Positions 14,301 to 21,262 of a stretch of DNA of 64,000 nt are shown here, piece by piece. The notes under the pieces are model-generated. The model was not told where the DNA came from and did no database searches. It saw only the letters and a list, made by a program, of their open reading frames with translations. Within the stretch, counting starts at the first letter, position 1; the number at the start of each line of letters is the position of its first letter. Where the stretch lies: NCBI GenBank assembly GCA_963971575.1, contig OZ020625.1:186001-250000 (forward strand), written 5' to 3'. This stretch comes from Liopterus haemorrhoidalis (lineage: Eukaryota > Arthropoda > Insecta > Coleoptera > Dytiscidae). The translations under genes and the position numbers were made by a program.

Positions 14301-14570
14301 ATTTCAAATAGTCCGGGAATATTTGGTTGTATCGGCAAGCGACAGCTCACTAGCGGACAAAGTTACAAATCTCCCATCAACATGAATTATCCCACCAAAT
14401 ATACAAAGACTGTCATTTAAATTAATAATAATAAAAACAATGTTCACTGTTAAAAATAATTAAAAATCCATGAAGGAAGTCCTTAAGGCAGTAAATATTA
14501 AAAACTTACCGGTGAAGACAGCCAAAATCTGGGCCCAGGTAGGACCCAGTGTACAGGTAGTTAACACCAT
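2001..14570 (-). CDS. gene A: Tret1-like MFS sugar transporter, 5 exons, 486 aa
   Basis: The coding sequence joins 14510-14570, 7686-8057, 5345-5794, 4016-4261 and 2001-2332 on the minus strand: 1,461 nt, 486 codons plus stop. All introns are GT-AG and phase 1. The product is a twelve-helix facilitator of the SLC2/Tret1 family, predicted to sit in the plasma membrane and pass hexose or trehalose down its gradient. Family signatures are in order: GRK loop at 79-85 (DKLGRKK), PMYIAE at 129-134, PESP at 190-193, the TM7 sugar-site region QHFCGIS at 262-268, DRFGRR at 310-315, ELFP at 378-381 and PETKGKT at 439-445. The usual TM7 QQxSGxN pattern is altered (second Gln to His, Asn to Ser), so substrate preference may differ from Tret1. 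The length fits the family. The start ATG follows an initiator-like TCAGT. The tail after 455 is polar and Ala/Pro-rich. Paralogue gene B lies upstream in the same orientation. Substrate is inferred, not shown. Confidence 0.93.
2401..2860. repeat. three tandem units of about 150-156 bp in gene A intron 4
   Basis: The phrase CGAATATCCAAT recurs at about 2405, 2554 and 2710, followed each time by the same sequence down to a CATCATAAAC motif. The units are near-identical. Related phrases (ATCCAATCC, AAAATTTAA) persist at 3000-3170 and 3840-4000, so the array once spread over more of the intron. It has no coding content. Confidence 0.8.
3187..3821 (+). mobile_element. 635-bp TIR element with an internal GACA microsatellite (family E, copy 1)
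   Basis: It starts with ACCGACCGCCA and ends with TGGCGGTCGGT, a perfect 11-bp inverted repeat. The interior is non-coding and carries a run of ACAG/GACG tetranucleotides at about 3624-3700. Partial or rearranged copies are at 4735-4934, 14989-15085, 16147-17163 and 38904-39225. The long frames through the repeat (TDRQTDRQ) are microsatellite translations. The superfamily is not assigned. Confidence 0.7.
4016..4261 (-). CDS. gene A exon 4 (aa 295-376)
   Basis: It covers TM8 to TM10 with the second GRR loop, DRFGRR, at 310-315 and the KYGLGLVPI segment at 365-373. The acceptor is TTTACAG and the donor is GTAAG. Confidence 0.95.
4300..4734. other. gene A intron 3, unassigned AT-rich DNA
   Basis: This is non-coding intron sequence. 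A short minus-strand frame beginning with ATG near 4496 (MSQPIQCTPPELAAI) reads like the first residues of a transposon-encoded protein but stops after about 23 codons. I assign no function. Confidence 0.3.
4735..4934 (+). mobile_element. family E right-end fragment (copy 2)
   Basis: The sequence matches the GACA microsatellite and right third of the 3187-3821 element, ending in a slightly changed inverted repeat (CGCGGTCGGT). The left two thirds are missing. Confidence 0.65.
4979..5226. repeat. 16-bp minisatellite, about 15 units
   Basis: The unit AAGTCCGTTAAATCCG repeats about fifteen times with one- or two-base variants (AGGTCC, AAGTCA, GATGTCC). It lies in gene A intron 3, about 120 bases downstream in transcript order of exon 3. 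The 16-bp period cannot hold a reading frame. Confidence 0.9.
5345..5794 (-). CDS. gene A exon 3 (aa 145-294)
   Basis: It covers TM5 and TM6, PESP at 190-193, the large charged cytoplasmic loop (about 196-250) and TM7 with QHFCGIS at 262-268. The acceptor is TTTTAG and the donor is GTGAGG, both phase 1. Confidence 0.95.
5968..7286 (+). mobile_element. irritans-like mariner deletion derivative, split by a nested mariner
   Basis: Both ends carry a CTCAATAAG core inside a longer inverted repeat (left TCAATAAGTGTCTGGTCTGA). This resembles the Himar1 type of terminal repeat. After the nested insert, a short transposase start (ATG near 6994, MDKKEFRVLIKHC) runs for about 50 codons and stops. The catalytic part is missing. 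An unsplit copy at 42517-42977 shows the uninterrupted order. It lies in gene A intron 2. Confidence 0.75.
6003..6848 (+). mobile_element. Mos1-like (mauritiana-type) mariner, internally deleted, nested
   Basis: The inverted repeats CCAGGTCTACAAGTATGAAA are flanked by TA on both sides. They closely resemble the Mos1 terminal repeat as I recall it. The frame starting near 6171 keeps the helix-turn-helix region and the first catalytic segment TGDEKW. About 400 bases covering the second and third aspartates are deleted, so only the last residues (NGAYFE) follow. There are also frameshifts near 6380 and 6480. The fuller sister is at 26961-28211. Confidence 0.85.
7686..8057 (-). CDS. gene A exon 2 (aa 21-144)
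   Basis: It opens after a TTCACAG acceptor and covers TM1 to TM4. It contains the YGWSSP loop entry (32-37), the DKLGRKK loop (79-85) and PMYIAE (129-134). The donor is GTATTG, after the first base of Gly145. Confidence 0.95.
8141..8847 (+). mobile_element. hAT-type non-autonomous element
   Basis: It starts with CAGTGATAAG and ends with CCCATCACTG. The flanking 8-mers ACAGCAAC and AAAGCAAC match at 7 of 8 bases, as expected for a hAT target duplication. TGTAAAC/GTTTACA motifs are repeated in inverted orientation near both ends. The interior is AT-rich with no transposase. It lies in gene A intron 1, 84 bases upstream of exon 2. Confidence 0.7.
9028..9600. mobile_element. probable hAT-like MITE rich in GAGCCGG motifs
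   Basis: The right end (ACGACCCATCTCTA) and repeated GAGCCGGCTC palindromes near both ends resemble a common hAT MITE type. The left end is degraded and no clear target duplication is visible, so the limits are approximate. No coding sequence was seen. Confidence 0.4.
9601..10223. other. AT-rich intron DNA, nothing recognised
   Basis: This part of gene A intron 1 is very AT-rich with A and T runs. A 75-codon frame at 9846-10073 is lysine/asparagine-rich and has no domain. I see no element ends. Confidence 0.4.
10224..10960. mobile_element. foldback element with about 305-bp arms (FB1)
   Basis: Bases 10225-10531 are repeated as the reverse complement at 10650-10960 with few mismatches, leaving a loop of about 120 AT-rich bases. 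The outer ends read TTAAGGGGGGGTAGGG and CCCTACCCCCCCTTAA. The arms carry no reading frame of note. A single arm is found again at 15086-15789. It lies in gene A intron 1. Confidence 0.85.
11097..11355. mobile_element. PIF/Harbinger-like palindromic MITE
   Basis: The ends are GGCCCGGTCTTTCCACCTTC and its reverse complement, and the near-perfect arms are about 93 bp. TAA flanks both sides (TTTAA before, TAAAC after), the three-base target of Harbinger elements. The length is 259 bp and there is no coding content. Confidence 0.75.
11356..12177. other. gene A intron 1, no recognised feature
   Basis: This is unique-looking AT-rich sequence with a mildly GC-richer patch at 11430-11560 and at 11770-11860. 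No splice-flanked coding segment or element termini were found. Confidence 0.35.
12627..13280 (+). mobile_element. Tigger/pogo-like deletion derivative, copy 2
   Basis: TA-flanked inverted repeats CAGACGATTCCGCTTAAT and ATTAAGCGGAATCGACTG bound the copy. The interior keeps the same RQTTLDAY tail as the copy at 990-1564. A stretch of about 75 bases just inside the left end is duplicated in tandem (12650-12715 and 12738-12800). That duplication produces the repeated FGPNLKEQKPNQ peptide in a frame with no other meaning. Confidence 0.8.
13490..13791. mobile_element. hAT MITE with GGTCCGCGG-rich ends
   Basis: It starts CAGTGTTTCTCAACC and ends GGTTGAGAAG-like CACTG (inverted repeat, imperfect). 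The flanking octamers ATCTAGAT and ATATAGAC match at 6 of 8 positions. A truncated inverted copy is at 37577-37716. Confidence 0.7.
14139..14207 (-). mobile_element. 5'-truncated retroposed SINE fragment with 15-bp target duplication
   Basis: TATTACAAAACCAAT occurs at 14124-14138 and again at 14208-14222, bracketing 69 bases that end in an AACT-repeat tail. The insert contains GCCTTTGTTGCTGTG, similar to the reverse of the 3' body of the SINE at 16798. The long, perfect duplication marks target-primed insertion. Confidence 0.55.
14510..14570 (-). CDS. gene A exon 1 (aa 1-20)
   Basis: This exon encodes the N-terminal cytoplasmic tail and the start of TM1 (MVLTTC...QILAVFT). It ends with one base of codon 21 before a consensus GTAAG donor. 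Exon 1 of gene B ends at the same residue and phase with the same AVFT residues, which supports the call. Confidence 0.88.
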
Positions 14571-14740
14571 GCTGCCGTTGCCTCTCTCTTACTGAGATTG
14601 ACCGCGTGTTATAGGTCGCTGGCACGTGTTTTCACGTCCGTGTTCGTACTGGCACTGCGGAGACGCGCGACCTCCCGTCACACGAGCTAACCACGCAGCT
14701 GGAGGGGGGATGCGACATGACGTCACGGGAAAATCACAAC
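14571..14740 (-). promoter_or_regulatory. gene A promoter region with initiator, E-box and CRE
   Basis: Immediately upstream of the gene A ATG the DNA turns GC-rich. On the minus strand an initiator-like TCAGT lies at 14591-14595. A palindromic E-box CACGTG is at 14623-14628 and a perfect CRE TGACGTCA at 14718-14725, 148 bases upstream of the start codon. The motifs are seen; transcription start and factor binding are inferred. Confidence 0.45.
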
Positions 14741-14988
14741 TAATACATATCTTGAGAATCTATGACGTATTAATACAGCGGGAAAAACTTGTTAGAAATT
14801 ATTTCAGCGGATAGATCACAAGAAATACTTGGAGCAGAGGTGGGAAAACTTAAAAGTAGCAAGATCTACTTTACTATTTCACCTCATTGTAACAGACTGA
14901 CATCAAAATGTCATCCCTAGCGACAAAAGACTGGTCATTCAAAGAGTCATTCAAATCTATTTCATAAAAAAGCTGTGGCCACCACAGG

Positions 14989-15085
14989 ACCGACCGCCAT
15001 CATAAAGTACTTATATAAATTACATTCTAGCAGAAGAGTAGAAATAACTTGACCTAATATTTTCTAACAGAGATATAGTATTATT
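14989..15085 (+). mobile_element. family E left-end fragment (copy 3)
   Basis: It begins with ACCGACCGCCA and matches the first about 100 bases of the 3187-3821 element, including 16 bases outside the inverted repeat. It is cut off where a foldback arm begins. Confidence 0.65.
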
Positions 15086-15789
15086 TACCTCAGCAATCTC
15101 ATAAACTACAGTTTATTCCAAACGGTTAGGCGGAACTAAATGGGAATTTCGTTCTTTTAGGTTGTCACGAAAAGGGACCTTGCTTGGGTTATTTCATTTT
15201 TCACGTTGGTATGTCAAAATTTAAAATTCCAACAATGAAACCATGGAAACGAATGACATATGTCAAAATTTAATATTTTTTTTTTACTTATTTTATTGAC
15301 AAAAAAAATATATAAATGGGAAATTTATATTAAGAATGACACAAAAAATTAAAATATAAAGAAAATGACATTTTAAAATGAAATTAACCTTAACCAAAAA
15401 ATGTTTATTGTAAGTATGATTTACAAAGCTTAAACAAAACGGTCGAAAAGCACGATTTAAACGATGAAAGTAACTAGATTGCAAAATCTAGTTCCGCCTA
15501 ACCGTTTGGAACAGACTGTAACAAAATCTTTTTGGATTTTTGATTTCAGATGATCCAGTGACGAGTTATGCTGGTCACCGCAAAATCTAATTTTTTTCCC
15601 GGAGTCTGAGAAGATTTGCCACAGCTGGCTCATTTCGCCATATTTTGCCTTCAAAATTTTTTTGTATCTTCTTCAAAACATACTTTATATATGTACTTAG
15701 TTTGAAAATGAATAAATTTAACCATAGATTTGAAAAAAATTCATAAAAATATCCTTAAAATGTGGTTATCAGACCCTACCCCTCCTTAA
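15086..15789 (+). mobile_element. single FB1 foldback arm carrying a MITE
   Basis: Apart from the MITE at 15109-15518, this matches the right arm of the 10224-10960 foldback from CAGCAATCTCATAAACTA through to CCTACCCCTCCTTAA. The left arm is absent. The MITE sits in the phrase AAACTAACAAAAT, whose uninterrupted form is in the FB1 copy. Confidence 0.75.
15109..15518 (-). mobile_element. family B MITE, copy 1
   Basis: The inverted repeats start CAGTTTATTCCAAACGGTTA and end GTTTGGAACAGACTG, flanked by TA. The interior is about 410 bp, AT-rich and non-coding. Terminal AAGCGGAACTA-type repeats link it to Tigger/pogo-type MITEs. Other copies are at 23889, 29460, 40523 and 48990. Confidence 0.8.
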
Positions 15790-16146
15790 AGTACAATATT
15801 TTTTTCCAGAAATTTTCATCGAGTATAATTACAAAATATAATTTCCATCATATTTGTTTCCCAATATTGTACTAATTTTTCGACAGCCTCTCACCTTCGA
15901 TGACCCCCCCCCCCCCCCTTAAGAAATGGTCACCCTAAACTGGGCGATGACGTAGCAAAGGACAGACCATCGAAAAGATATGAGCGTAGAAGAAAAAAAA
16001 TCTGAGCAACATTAGCAGTTAATCTGGCAGACCGTTATTGACCGGGAATTTATATAATGCAGTTTAATACTTCTATGACTTCCTAGTGAATACTTGCGTA
16101 CACTGGACACCTTCTCCGTAGCCTTCAAATATTTCAATACGTTTTT

Positions 16147-17163
16147 TACCGACCTCCAACATATATAAGGGAGGTATTGTGATCCTACCGATTTTGACAT
16201 TTCGAGATTTCGATGGATCTCCACGAATTGAGCTCCCTACATGACGTTTTGACTATTTTTAGCATTGATGTCTGTCGGTCTGTCCGTCTGTCTGTCTGTC
16301 TGTCTGTCCGGCCGTCCGTCCGTCTGTCTGTGTACACGTGCAGAGCAAATTCGGCTGAAAGGATTTTTATGAAACTTCATATTTAAGCTTCTGCCATCAA
16401 TGGCACGAGTTGATCAACTTTTGGTAATAATCGGTTAAGTAAAAATGGGAGTTTACTCGTGTCGATTTTAAGATTTTTGTGAATATTTCACAACAGAAAA
16501 ATATTTCGACCTCGTAGTCGATGTACCTAATTTGTTTAAATAAAAAAAAAAAGTTACTATAAATGCAATAATTAATAACTTTTATTTAAGACGTTTTTTG
16601 GTAAAACGAAAAATTTCGAAAAATTTTCGTAAAATTATTTAAAATTTCAATTAAAAGTTTCAATTAAAAGTCTCAATTTTTTCATACTTATATGTAACGT
16701 TTCCATGGTCATGATAATTAATTCGTAACTAGTAAAGCAAGCCTTGGATAAAAATTTGTATAGAACATAATTTGATGTATTTTTGAAGATTTATCTAGCC
16801 GACCGGCGTAGCGTAGTGGTAACACATGTGCTTTGCGTTGCGAAGGTCTCGGTTTCGAATCCCGTTCAGGCATGGAAATTTTCTCGAATAAAAATTGTCC
16901 TGGCTAATTGCCACAGTAGCAAAGGCCATTAAATTAAAAAAAAAGATTTATCTAAATATTTAAAAAAAAATAATTTTTTAATATTTTTTTTATTGGAGGG
17001 CAAGTCTAGCGGAGGTTTCCCTTCGCCACTGGTTTTATATTTATATGTAACGTTTCCATTGTCATGATAAATAATATCTTTGTTAGAAAATATTAGGCCA
17101 AGTTATTTGTACTCTGCTGCTAGAATGTATATTTTATACAATTACTTTATGATGGCGGTCGGT
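16147..17163 (-). mobile_element. family E element, inverted and interrupted (copy 4)
   Basis: It runs from ACCGACCTCCA to TGGCGGTCGGT in opposite orientation to copy 1 and includes the GACA-type microsatellite at 16260-16332. The phrase TATATGTAACGTTTCCA occurs at about 16691 and again at 17043, bracketing an inserted block. A tRNA-derived SINE is nested in that block. Confidence 0.7.
16798..16942 (+). mobile_element. tRNA-derived SINE with perfect target duplication
   Basis: The head looks like a tRNA gene: A-box-like TAGCGTAGTGG at about 16810 and B-box GGTTTCGAATCC at about 16851. A short body and an A-rich tail follow. AAGATTTATCTA flanks it on both sides (16786-16797 and 16943-16954). 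The intact target is visible at about 53179 (AGATTTACCTAAATATT). The tRNA-like part has no proper 3' acceptor strand followed by a terminator, so I call a SINE and not a tRNA gene. Confidence 0.8.
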
Positions 17164-18015
17164 CATGTGGTCTCTACAGCTGATTTTTTTTTTCTTTTTT
17201 TGTAGTTTTTTTTAAATTTTAATCGGCTGAAGAATATTTTCTTTTTATTGAAAATTCTCCAGATCATTTTATTTCATACAGTTAATTTAATTATAAAACG
17301 TTTTAATTTTTCGAAACCGGTATATCTCAGATTTGTTAAACAAATAAAATTTCGTAGGTTTCCGTAATAAATATATTAAGTTCTTATCAAAAACTCCATG
17401 TCATTCCTTAATGCCATTGTTTGAACAATTTTTGCAAATCTACGAACGTATCTCTCACCTGGCGTGTAGATATGACGTCTAGCGTCGTTATTGGACGCCC
17501 ATCACCGGCCAAGGTACTTCCTAAAGATCACTTCCTCCCGCGGATCAATGGAGCATGCAATTCAATGCCTTCCTGATATTCGATAATCACGGTTCATAAT
17601 ACAAGAGGACACAATTATTCTTTAGTTTTATGTCGTCTCGGACCGCGGATGTCATGGCCAACTTTGCCCGGAAGCGACGCATCAAACGCCGGGATATTTT
17701 TCACCATCTCCCGGCTCATTTTTCTTTAGTTTTATGTCGTCTCGGACCGACGCTATCCCATTAAACATTTGGGAAAGTTGTACCATATTTTCAAAAATCA
17801 GTGGTTCACTAATTCACCAGTATCTTCCAATTGTCTGTGAATCGGTGGGCAGCTACTTTAATTGCAGCATCTGTCATTGTTGGAAACTCAACCAGAAACA
17901 CAAATAGAGAATAAATCTTGCTGTAAGCTTCAATGCGTAGACGTAGGGAGGGGGGGATTATTCAAATATAATTGTTTGATTAATTTTTTCAAATAAAAAT
18001 TATATGCAATAAATA
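17164..18015. other. intergenic DNA with a GC-richer patch and a 27-bp direct repeat
   Basis: At 17440-17780 the composition rises in GC. TTTAGTTTTATGTCGTCTCG occurs at about 17621 and again at about 17725. No open frame of meaningful length or element terminus is visible, so this may be a fragment of an old repeat. Confidence 0.4.
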
Positions 18016-18019
18016 ATTA

Positions 18020-18310
18020 TAATTTATATATATATATATATAAAAGCCTTCTACCATAGTATGGTGTAGGCTGTATTTCTTTCTTTTCTCCTTCTTTTCT
18101 ATATTATGGCAGTACGGGTTCATGTACGAATTTCGCCCAGTCTTTTTGGTTTCTTGTCATTCTTTTAGCTTCTATAATCGTTTTTCCTCTTTTCTCTAGT
18201 ATCTCTTTTACTGTTCTGTCCCATGTATTTCTTGCTCTTCCTATTCTTTGCTTTCTGTACGTTCTGGTCTCCCAGATCTGCTTCACTTGTCTTGTGTCTT
18301 GCAGTCTTTA
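18020..18310 (-). mobile_element. 3' tail of a non-LTR retrotransposon
   Basis: A minus-strand frame at 18104-18286 (QRIGRARNTWDRTVKEIL, then RNQKDWAKFV) matches the conserved C-terminal pattern of LINE reverse-transcriptase proteins (GRPR..W..V, then DR..W). It is followed by a short 3' UTR and a TA-repeat tail at 18022-18042. Everything 5' of it is missing. Confidence 0.6.
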
Positions 18311-18604
18311 TTATAATTTATAATAAATATAAATTTCCAATCACAGATAATTAACTTGTATTATTAAAAAGAACATTTTTAAAATCACAGTTTTTTTTAA
18401 ATGAATTCGAAATTTATTCATTAAAATTACTCAGTAGAAAACTTTTTATATTTTTCCAAACAATGGATCTTTTTGAGTAGGTTTTTTTTGCTTTGAAGTA
18501 TTTTATAAAAATCCGCACAATTTTTTTCATAATTTACTTTCATCTGTAATATTGCTTTTAGTCACTTGTCCAAAAGCTGTTCATCAAAGAAAATACCCTT
18601 TTGC

Positions 18605-19215
18605 TTAGGGTGACCATTCGTCCCGCATTTTAACATTTTGTCCCGCATTAAGATGCGCCCCCCAAAAGTCCCGCATTTTAACATTTTGTCCCGCATTGTC
18701 CCGCATTTTGGATTTGGGAGGTGAGGACCTTTTTTTTTGCTCTTCACTTGGATTTTGGGAGGTGAGGACCTTTTTTTTGCTCTTCACTTGGATTTGGGAG
18801 ATGAGGACCTTTTTTTTAGACGCAAGCCGGAAATTTGGCCCTTAATTATTAGCAAGTACGTTTCAGATTTGAACTAAATTGTTTCAAAAACATTTTTTTT
18901 TAACACGTTCGCGGACAGTATGGCTACTGGCGTCGAATATTTTTCCTAGCTCAGGTCATGACGGTCTAAACCGTCCTACTTTTTTATTCAAATATACAAA
19001 TGACGGCTGGGGCAGGTTTTAAATCCATTTAAGTATATGAAAACTAGTATAAACTGTCCTATCCAGTGGCGGACTTTCGCAGAGACAAAAAAGACAATTG
19101 TCTTAGGCCCGTAATTTTCAAGGGCCCGATTTGGCAGGTGAGGACCTTTTTTTGCTCTGTAGTTGGATTTGGGAGGTGAGGACCTTTTTTTATTTTGTTT
19201 GCTCTTCACTTGGTT
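18605..19215. repeat. short interspersed tandem repeats (TCCCGCATT and GGTGAGGACC units)
   Basis: TTTTAACATTTTGTCCCGCATT occurs twice between 18620 and 18700. A unit of about 40 bp containing GGTGAGGACCTTTTTTTT and GCTCTTCACTTGG recurs at about 18711, 18753 and 18793, and again at 19130-19215. Minus-strand frames here (KKRSSPPKS) are products of the repeat. Confidence 0.65.
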
Positions 19216-21085
19216 GAGGGCCCGTAATCAAAAATGTCTTGGGCCCGGCGAAGGCTTAATCCGCCACTGGTCCTATCAGGAACATACCAAACACAGTAAA
19301 TGTCCTATTATAAACACAAATCTAAAAAAGTGACATTTTGGGTACATCTCATTGTACAAAACTGTCCGCGAACGTTAAACAAAAATATTTCTTTGTCAAC
19401 AATTATAAAACTTTTTTTAAATAAACTTAATATTTTGAATAAATATAATGTAAATCCTCTAATGCGGGGCCCCTAAAGATTCAGGGCCCGTGGGCCCGAG
19501 CCTACCGTACCTAATTGGTAATGCAGCACTGACGATGGCTGATAGCGAGATGTTATTCGCAGATATTTCTAAATAGTCCCCGACTTTGAACGTGAAATCT
19601 GTGTCGCCTTAGACAAATCGAAGGTTTCGATAATTATTTATTGTACACGGATACAAATATATCTAATCGTTTGACCAAATATTGACTAATCTCAAATTAA
19701 ATAACATACAAAGAGGTCCAACATCTGGCTCGCTACTGGCCAATATTTGTAGTTATTCTGAATATATGAATCACTTTCAGACTTTGTGACTTAAATATTT
19801 AGAAAAACTTTCAAGTGCCCCTTCAAACGAACAACCACTGCCTTAACCGTCACTTCATTTGTTATTAATTTTTTAAGGTTTTCCCACTGTACAGGAAACC
19901 AGAAATGTCCCAAATTCTCAAGAAATTGCGACAGTAGAATTTTGATTTTTTTTTTTTTATTGACCGAACATATTGTGCAGCCAATTTATCCGAAAATAAT
20001 ACTAGATATGGGGAATCCAAAATTTCCAATCTCAGGTCTTTATCTTTTGTAGTTTTCAAAAGACGACTTTTAAATTTTTTCATTACAAAATTATTCTACG
20101 CAGTCAGTATTAATATTAAGAAATTTAATGTAATGGGTTTTAATAGACATGTTTTAAAATACTCTTGACCAAATTTTCAATTAAAAATAATGAACCAGTT
20201 TTTCAAAAAAATACTTTTTGTATTTTTTTTGAAATCACGATTTCTGTTGACATAAACAAATTTAACTAAAAAAATTTACGACAGTAAATGAAGAATTGAT
20301 TGGCCTGTCATACAAAAAAAAAATTTTGAAAATCCACAATACCGTTTTCGAAAAAACTTTAAACAAATTTTCAATTCGTTTTCCTGACCAGTAATTTTTT
20401 TTTAAGGACTAACTTTTAGTATCAGCAGATGCGTCTTTAAATTATCTATCATTCAAAAAAAAGTTTTTTAAAATCCGTTCAGCCGTTTTCGAAATAATCG
20501 AATTTTAATTTTTAGACATACGTCCTTGACAGTTCCAATGTGTTAGACGCACATCTCCCGACCGTGTCACGTATGGCGTAGTATAAATCAGACACACTAT
20601 AGTCTGTCTGGTTCAATAGTTTCGTGGTGGATTGCGCCAAGGACGTCATTGGAGAAACAATGTGTTAGAGAGAGAGGTAACGAAAAACGGTTGTTGTGTA
20701 CTTTGCTCGTATGAACTAGGTTGAGATTAAAGATGGCGGGGGAAAGTGTCAAAAAATTTCTCTTAGTGAAAATTACGTAAAAACATAATAAATATAAACA
20801 AGTTTAACGGAGAAGTGTTGGATATTTATTATTTATGAAGTTTTTTAGAAAATATCATCATTCGAGGTCAAGTTTTGTGATTAATAATAATTTAACAGCG
20901 AATTTATAGGTTATGTATTGAAGAACCTACTTGAATTATACTTTAAAGTAGCAAAATAATAGATAAATTGGGAATTTTGTATTGTTTTATTAATAATTAT
21001 TGATAGTTTTCCAAATTGAAGGATTGACAAAATACCCTACAGCCTTCGGAGAGTTAAATAGAAAAAACTATTTCTCGGAAAGATT
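19216..21085. other. intergenic DNA downstream of gene B, possible TATA-type promoter
   Basis: Mostly AT-rich with no gene. At 20582-20680 a TATAAAT is followed by TCTGTCTGGTTCAATAG and, about 70 bases on, a donor-like GAG|GTAACG. A small frame beginning AAAGATGGCGGG lies at about 20732. This could be the 5' end of an unidentified plus-strand transcript, but nothing confirms it. Confidence 0.2.
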
Positions 21086-21091
21086 TTTATT
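21086..21091 (-). terminator. candidate polyadenylation signal of gene B
   Basis: On the minus strand AATAAA lies only seven bases past the gene B stop codon (21098-21100), which would give a very short 3' UTR. Confidence 0.35.
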
Positions 21092-21097
21092 AAAAAA

Positions 21098-21262
21098 TTA
21101 CAACTTTTTCGTTCCTTTAAGGACCATTTGTATTTCTTCCAAGGTAAGTCCATTAGTTTCAGGCATATAAAACTGCACAAAGCCAGCGGTGAGAAGTCCG
21201 CAAAGAGAAAACAGTCCGAAAGGTAGATACATGCCCCAATTTTCTGCACTGAAATAGTAAAT
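21098..21262 (-). CDS. gene B exon 6 (aa 420-473 and stop)
   Basis: After a 57-nt intron with a TTTTTTCCAG acceptor, it encodes IYYFSAENWGMYLP, TM12 and PETNGLTLEEIQ, then stops at TTG TAA. Reading straight through the intron hits a stop after about ten codons, so splicing is needed. Confidence 0.92.
   Translation of the reverse strand: MYYFSAENWGMYLPFGLFSLCGLLTAGFVQFYMPETNGLTLEEIQMVLKGTKKL

Noticed and set aside
14626..14814. 62-codon plus-strand frame upstream of gene A
   Set aside because: It covers the gene A promoter on the opposite strand and has no domain or splice support; GC richness alone keeps it open.
16798..16880. A functional tRNA gene
   Set aside because: The A and B boxes are there, but the unit ends in an A-rich tail with a 12-bp target duplication, so it is a SINE.
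19865..20083. 72-codon minus-strand frame (LEILDSPYLVLFSDKLAA)
   Set aside because: The peptide looks protein-like, but I could not tie it to a family and the region lacks splice sites or element ends. I left it unannotated rather than guess.
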